A stretch of 33,748 bases of DNA from positions 1 to 33,748 of the forward strand of contig SJBG01000013.1 in the NCBI GenBank assembly GCA_004332195.1, read 5' to 3'. Both the position numbers and the translations under genes were made by a program. This document shows positions 29,512 to 33,748 of the stretch, piece after piece. Source of the stretch: Desulfobulbaceae bacterium. Lineage in GTDB: Bacteria; Desulfobacterota; Desulfobulbia; Desulfobulbales; Desulfurivibrionaceae. Within the stretch, counting starts at the first letter, position 1; the number at the start of each line of letters is the position of its first letter. The notes under the pieces are model-generated. The model did not search any database and was not told the DNA's origin. It was given only the letters and a program-made list of their open reading frames with translations.

Positions 29512-31629
29512 TTGGATATGCTATTCGCTTGGCTCTGTTTACTTTTTCCATTGATTGGAGTGTTGTTGACTCCGGTTTTTGCAAGCCTTCATCCGACACT
29601 GAGGGACTATGGCCCTGTATTCTTTTCGTTCTTGACCGCAGTGTCCGCATTGATGTTACTGCCATTCCTTTTCCATGATCCGACGCAGCTCCCCATGGAA
29701 GAGATGTATGTATGGCTAAGCACCCCAATGCAGCTCAGCTTCGGCATCCTCTTGGATCCATTAAGTATCGTAGTTACAAATGTAGTTGCCGTAATCAGCT
29801 TTTTCATCATGGTATATTGCCTTGGATACATGAAAGGCAATCCATCGATCATGCGCTTCTGGATGCTTATGAACGCATTCATCGGCAGTATGCTTCTGCT
29901 GGTCCTGGCCAATAACCTGATCATCGTCTTTATTGGATGGAAGCTGGTTGGAGTATGCAGCTACGGACTTATCAGCTTCTATTTCCGCGACGAAAAGAAG
30001 TATTGGATCGGAGGACCGGAGCCTTACGAATTCGATAAGCCGACGGTTTGCGGCTACAAGGCCTTGGTGACTACGAGCGTCGGGGACATGCTCATGCTCG
30101 GTGGTCTGCTGATCATGTATCACTACTCAGGGACATTGAATGTTCTTGAGCTTTACCAGACCGCACCCGAGTGGATTCCCGTCATGGCGGCGACCCCTGG
30201 CATGATCATCCTTGTCAGCGTGCTGTTGATCGCGGGGCCAGTCGGCAAGTCTGCCCAGTTCCCCCTTCATGAGTGGCTTCCCGAGGCCATGTCCGGCCCA
30301 GGTCCTGTTTCAGCACTCATTCATGCCGCGACCATGGTCAAGAGCGGTGTCTTTTTCATCGCCAGGCTCATTCCAATCTTTTACTACGGATATTGGACGG
30401 CTGGTGTTGCCGACGCTATGTATTTTTTCTACATCGTGGCCTGGATCGGCGCGATTACGGCTTTTCTAGCCGCCAGTCAGGGTTTGGTCGCTTTGGAATT
30501 GAAAAAGGTTCTGGCCTATTCGACAGTCAGTCAGATCGGACTCATGATGCTGGCCCTGGGAGTTTCCGGATTTAGCCAGGACCTGCTGGTCAAAGGTTAC
30601 ACGGCAGGCATATTCCATCTCGTAAGTCACGCCATGTTCAAGGCTTGTCTCTTTTTGTGCGCAGGAACCGTTATTCATGCGGCGCACTCCATCTATATCC
30701 ATGAGATGGGCGCAATGCGCAAATACTTGCCCTATACATGGATTTTCATGGGACTAGCAGCCCTTTCTTTGATAGGCGTACCTCCACTTCCTGGATTTTG
30801 GAGCAAGGAAGCTGTGCTCATCGCCACGTTGGAATCTGAACACTATGCACTTTTTGCGTTGGCTATCGCTACAGTTGTGTTCACAGCCTTTTACACCATG
30901 CGTTTTCTCGGGATGGTTTTCCACGGTTCAGCCAGCGGACATATCTTAAAGCAAGGACAAAAAACCGGGCATCACATTGGCGAAGGATATCGAACGCAGA
31001 CTTTTGCATGCGGCATACTTGCCGTCGGCATAGTCGCTTTGGGAATTATGGGTCTTAATGCCCAACACCTCCTGCACGACTTGTTCGAAATGCAATTAGT
31101 ACAGGATTTGGCCATGCCCGCAATCGACCTCGTCCCCAAATACCCAATAATACTTGTTATCGCATTCTCCATCGGCGGAGTTGTCCTCGGTGTCCTTCCA
31201 GCGTACTTTTTCTTTGTTAACAACAAATGGAGCATCGACTCCGTCTTCAGTCGCCACACCATTCTCTCTAAGGTTCATACCTTTCTGTGGGAACGCTGGT
31301 ATATCAACAAGTTTTACAACTGGTTCTTTGTAAGCGGAACTGTTCGCATCTCATCAGTAGTGGCTCCAAAGGAGGTCAGGTATGACATCATTGTGAATCG
31401 ACAATTCCCAGAAGGAGTCAAAGCCTTTTCATCTTCAGTTGTCGCAGATAAACTCGAACGTGATTTCGACATAACGGTACACAGACACTTACCAGAAGCA
31501 ATTAGCCGCAAAGGCAATGCACTCATCAATTTCATCCGAGCTGACGCAAAAGATTTGTCGAGTAACATTGCTTATATACTTGCATTGACCATTATTCTCA
31601 CCATTTTAGCCGTGATAAGGATGATATAA
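29512..31629 (+). CDS. NuoL/MrpA-N-like antiporter subunit with Lys replacing the TM5 Glu
   Basis: This 705-residue, about 16-helix protein resembles NuoL or the N-terminal part of MrpA. Shared motifs are VGKSAQFPLHEWLPEAM (Lys at 246), GPGPVSALIHAATMVKSGVF, LELKKVLAYSTVSQIGLM and HLVSHAMFKACLFLCAGTVI. The TM5 Glu of the family (E144 in E. coli NuoL) is replaced by K144 in FIGWKLVGVCSYG. The codon is AAG at 29941-29943. TTG at 29512 is the likely start (AGAGG five bases upstream), and an ATG at 29518 is possible. The C-terminal arm contains a short repeated motif, VNRQFPEGV and VHRHLPEAI. Its stop overlaps the next start by one base. It may pump differently from other members or be structural. 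Confidence 0.88.
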   Translation: MDMLFAWLCLLFPLIGVLLTPVFASLHPTLRDYGPVFFSFLTAVSALMLLPFLFHDPTQLPMEEMYVWLSTPMQLSFGILLDPLSIVVTNVVAVISFFIMVYCLGYMKGNPSIMRFWMLMNAFIGSMLLLVLANNLIIVFIGWKLVGVCSYGLISFYFRDEKKYWIGGPEPYEFDKPTVCGYKALVTTSVGDMLMLGGLLIMYHYSGTLNVLELYQTAPEWIPVMAATPGMIILVSVLLIAGPVGKSAQFPLHEWLPEAMSGPGPVSALIHAATMVKSGVFFIARLIPIFYYGYWTAGVADAMYFFYIVAWIGAITAFLAASQGLVALELKKVLAYSTVSQIGLMMLALGVSGFSQDLLVKGYTAGIFHLVSHAMFKACLFLCAGTVIHAAHSIYIHEMGAMRKYLPYTWIFMGLAALSLIGVPPLPGFWSKEAVLIATLESEHYALFALAIATVVFTAFYTMRFLGMVFHGSASGHILKQGQKTGHHIGEGYRTQTFACGILAVGIVALGIMGLNAQHLLHDLFEMQLVQDLAMPAIDLVPKYPIILVIAFSIGGVVLGVLPAYFFFVNNKWSIDSVFSRHTILSKVHTFLWERWYINKFYNWFFVSGTVRISSVVAPKEVRYDIIVNRQFPEGVKAFSSSVVADKLERDFDITVHRHLPEAISRKGNALINFIRADAKDLSSNIAYILALTIILTILAVIRMI

Positions 31630-33137
31630 TGATACCTGCGATTCTTCTTCAAATAGTCTTCGTCCCAGTAGCTTTCTCTCTGTTCATCTTTTTGTTCAGG
31701 TTTCAACTAGGTAAAAAAGCTGGCTGGGTCGCCGCATCTGGCTTGGTCTATACGACCGCCTTGCTGATCATAGCATTGATAAAAGTGTACAATGGATCAC
31801 CTATTTATGAAGAATATCCCATCGTTATTAATCCTGACATAAGAATGGCTTTGCTTGGCGATGGGCTGAGCATTGCCATTGCCTTAATATGCAATATTTT
31901 GTGTTTGGCACTCTCAATATATTCAATTAAATACGTAGATCATCGTATTGAGTTGATCTATGCTGGCATAGATCAACGTGGTGAAATCAGCTACTATACC
32001 CGCTTTTTCTATCTCTTCCTGTTGTTTCCCATGGGCTTCATGGGCGTCAGCTTCGCTGCCGACCTGATTGTTCTCTATTTTTTCATGGAAACCCTGACAA
32101 TCGTCTTGTACTTCCTCATGGCATATTTTGGTTACTATGAGCGTGTCAGAGTTGCCACAATGTGTTTGATCTGGGGTATATTCTCGGCCATACTTTTCTT
32201 GGCTGGAGTTTTGATCATTTATTCCCAGATCGGCTCATTCCAGATCGACCAGATTCACCATATGAGCGGCAACCCCATGGCATTCTGGGTAATCGCCATC
32301 ATCCTCGTCGGCATGTTCGCCAAGCTGGCGATTATACCACTGCACGTATGGATGCCTTGGGTGCATGCCGAGCACCCAACCTGCATAGCGGGTCTTTTGG
32401 CTGTTTACGCCAATATTGCTGCCTACATCATCGTTCGCGTTCTGGTCCTGCCATTGTGGGACGACTTTCAATGGTTCGGACCTCCAATCATGGTCTTATC
32501 CGCTATCACCATGGTTTACGGATCTCTTCTCACATTGGGCCAAACAGACATGAAGCGTATTCCAGCATGCTCGACAATCAGTCAAAGCGCCTATTCCATG
32601 CTGGGCATCGGCGCTTTAACCGCCGCGAGTATTGAAGGCGGACTATTTTTTTTCCTCAGCCACGTCATGGCCAAAACGGTTTTCTTCTCCACTTGTGGAA
32701 TAGTCGTCTACACGACACACATTCGGAATATCGATCACTTAAGTGGGCTCGGCAGCAAGATGCCCATCACGGCACTCTTGTTTTTGTGTGGTGGAATGAT
32801 GCTCTCTGGCATCCCCCCATTCAGCACCTTTCCGGCTGAAGTCATCATGTTCACCGGAATTTTTGCTCGCGCCGATACCTTTGGGATCGTCATCGGCCTC
32901 ATCGGCCTCATGGCGATACTCCTGACTGTTAGTTACGCATTCTATTTCGCCATGCGGATCTTTTTCGGCCAACTGCCTGAAGCCTTGGCCAACAATGACC
33001 ACATCAAGGACCCACCGTTGACGATGACTGTGCCGCTTATCGCCATAGTCTTGCTTTCAGCCGCACTGGGATTGTATCCGTCGCTGATCATGACTTTATT
33101 TGAACCTGTAATCAGTAGCGTCATCGTCAACATGTAG
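31629..33137 (+). CDS. NuoM/MrpD-like antiporter subunit, third antiporter-like subunit
   Basis: This 502-residue, about 14-helix protein is closest in style to NuoM/MrpD. It shows TM5 E154 in YFFMETLTIVLYF and AKLAIIPLHVWMPWVHAEHP (NuoM has HAEAPT at this place). TDMKRIPACSTISQSAYSML and HVMAKTVFFSTCGIVVY carry the usual Lys/His residues. It closes the operon and ends with TAG. The IS256-family element begins about 60 bases later. With mrpD and the NuoL-like protein it gives the complex three antiporter modules, one more than the MrpA/MrpD pair. Confidence 0.9.
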   Translation: MIPAILLQIVFVPVAFSLFIFLFRFQLGKKAGWVAASGLVYTTALLIIALIKVYNGSPIYEEYPIVINPDIRMALLGDGLSIAIALICNILCLALSIYSIKYVDHRIELIYAGIDQRGEISYYTRFFYLFLLFPMGFMGVSFAADLIVLYFFMETLTIVLYFLMAYFGYYERVRVATMCLIWGIFSAILFLAGVLIIYSQIGSFQIDQIHHMSGNPMAFWVIAIILVGMFAKLAIIPLHVWMPWVHAEHPTCIAGLLAVYANIAAYIIVRVLVLPLWDDFQWFGPPIMVLSAITMVYGSLLTLGQTDMKRIPACSTISQSAYSMLGIGALTAASIEGGLFFFLSHVMAKTVFFSTCGIVVYTTHIRNIDHLSGLGSKMPITALLFLCGGMMLSGIPPFSTFPAEVIMFTGIFARADTFGIVIGLIGLMAILLTVSYAFYFAMRIFFGQLPEALANNDHIKDPPLTMTVPLIAIVLLSAALGLYPSLIMTLFEPVISSVIVNM

Positions 33138-33193
33138 CATCCCATTTCCAAACCAACCATCGCCCGCAGTATTTTTCGCACATTTGAATAAAG

Positions 33194-33267
33194 CATGGTG
33201 GCCTCGTTATGGTTAATTGGTAAACGCCAATCCACCAAAACCATAACAGAACAAGGAGGCCACCATG
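33194..33267 (+). promoter_or_regulatory. hairpin covering the ribosome binding site and start codon of the IS256-family transposase
   Basis: CATGGTGGCCTC (33194-33205) pairs perfectly with GAGGCCACCATG (33256-33267), which includes the last bases of the AAGGAGG site and the entire ATG. GTTATGGTT (33206-33214) also pairs with AACCATAAC (33239-33247), separated from the first stem by an eight-base bulge on the right side only. In transcripts starting upstream of this region the structure would hide the start codon, as known for IS10 and IS50. This role is inferred. Confidence 0.6.
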
Positions 33268-33748
33268 GAAAAAAATTATAGCAAGAATTTCAAGGATTTA
33301 CATAAAGTCATCCGATTGATGAGGCTCAAATTAGGGACCGCCTTGGAGAACTTGTTCGAGGTTCCGTAGAAGAAACCTTGAACAACCTGCTTGATACCGA
33401 GGCAGATCAATTGTGCAATGCGGCTCGTTACGAACGATCAAAAGCCAGAGAAAACACCCGAGCTGGTTATTATGAGCGAGGACTGCATACTAAGGCTGGT
33501 GAAGTGAAGTTGATGGTGCCGAAGTTGCGTCAGCAGAAATTTGAGACAGCGATAATTGAGCGTTATAAACGCCGAGAATCTTCTGTTGAAGAAGCATTGA
33601 TAGAGATGTACCTGGCAGGTGTGTCGGTTCGGCGAGTAGAGGATATCACCGAGGCTCTCTGGGGCACAAAAGTCAGCCCAGGAACGGTCAGCAATCTTAA
33701 CAAGAAGATTTACACGCGCATAGAAAAATGGCGAAATCGCCCGATAGA
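33265..33748 (+). pseudogene. IS256-family transposase, N-terminal part, frameshifted and truncated by the window edge
   Basis: AAGGAGG and an ATG at 33265 open a 34-residue frame (MEKNYSKNFKDLHKV and onward) that stops at TAG 33367-33369. The frame one base back, open from about 33309, carries the rest. It reads DEAQIRDRLGELVRGSVEET, then ADQLCNAARYERSKARENTRAGYY, VKLMVPKLRQQKFETAIIERYK and EEALIEMYLAGVSVRRVEDI, and finally VSNLNKKIYTRIEKWRNRPI. This is the IS256/Mutator transposase N-terminal half. The expected protein would fuse both pieces after a shift near 33305-33320. I see no obvious slippery site, so a deletion or sequencing error is likelier than programmed frameshifting. Confidence 0.7.

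Larger units (their letters stand above)
33194..33748 (+). mobile_element. left part of an IS256-family element, cut by the window edge
   Basis: The transposase frame and leader identify the element. The right end lies beyond the window, so the terminal inverted repeats and the target duplication cannot be checked. The exact left end is unknown. The hairpin at 33194-33267 lies just inside it. It sits directly downstream of the antiporter operon. Confidence 0.6.

Noticed and set aside
1-33748. CRISPR array, prophage or toxin-antitoxin locus
   Set aside because: I found no regularly spaced repeats of CRISPR type, no phage structural genes and no recognisable toxin-antitoxin pair. The repeats present are IS ends, MITE-like units and short palindromes.

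Overview
This window looks like chromosomal DNA of a sulfate- or sulfur-metabolising Desulfobacterota (deltaproteobacterium). That placement is inferred from gene content and protein style: a DsrE-like sulfur protein, a corrinoid-protein reductive activator, an archaeal-type phosphoglycerate mutase, the leuCD type, Mbh/Mrp-like antiporter genes and FlgO-like proteins. It was not tested by a search. The left 24.6 kb is visibly G+C-richer and uses mostly TAA/TGA stops. The right 8.4 kb (antiporter operon) is A+T-richer, uses TAG more often, and is bordered by transposase sequence on both sides.

Layout: (1) 1-1250, a complete IS3-family insertion sequence with orfA/orfB and inverted repeats. (2) 1485-3035, a His/Gly-rich Spy/ZraP-like periplasmic protein interrupted by an in-frame TAG, a terminator, then an alpha/beta hydrolase. 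(3) 3229-5163, htpG, followed by a small inverted-repeat element. (4) 5317-9189 (minus), a phosphate-signalling cluster: phoR, a DsrE-like gene, phoU, phoB. (5) 9369-13910 (minus), a RecD2-type helicase and the ABC-F protein Uup. (6) 14073-16298, a MITE-like repeat, an initiator tRNA-Met with its own promoter and terminator, a YbgC-type thioesterase and an ApgM-type phosphoglycerate mutase. (7) 16633-18558 (minus), a 2Fe-2S/ASKHA activator of corrinoid proteins. (8) 18835-22286 (plus), two tandem FlgO-like exported proteins and a large acidic single-pass membrane protein. (9) 22321-24608, a second copy of the MITE-like repeat, then leuC-leuD. (10) 24612-25166, decayed remnants of a transposase and of uvrC. 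(11) 25369-33137, a ten-gene Mrp/Mbh-type antiporter operon with three different antiporter-like subunits. (12) 33194-end, the start of an IS256-family element whose start codon lies inside a hairpin and whose transposase is frameshifted.

Working together: PhoR-PhoB-PhoU form a phosphate-responsive two-component system. LeuCD perform the isomerase step of leucine synthesis. The ten antiporter genes should form one membrane complex exchanging protons and Na+ (or another cation). The FlgO-like pair plus the acidic membrane protein look like an envelope module, possibly flagellar, that I cannot match to a described system.

The most interesting points are the in-frame amber codon, the FlgO-FlgO-acidic membrane protein cluster, the Glu-to-Lys change at position 144 of the NuoL-like antiporter subunit, the two-copy MITE-like family, and the start-codon-sequestering hairpin of the right-hand IS.
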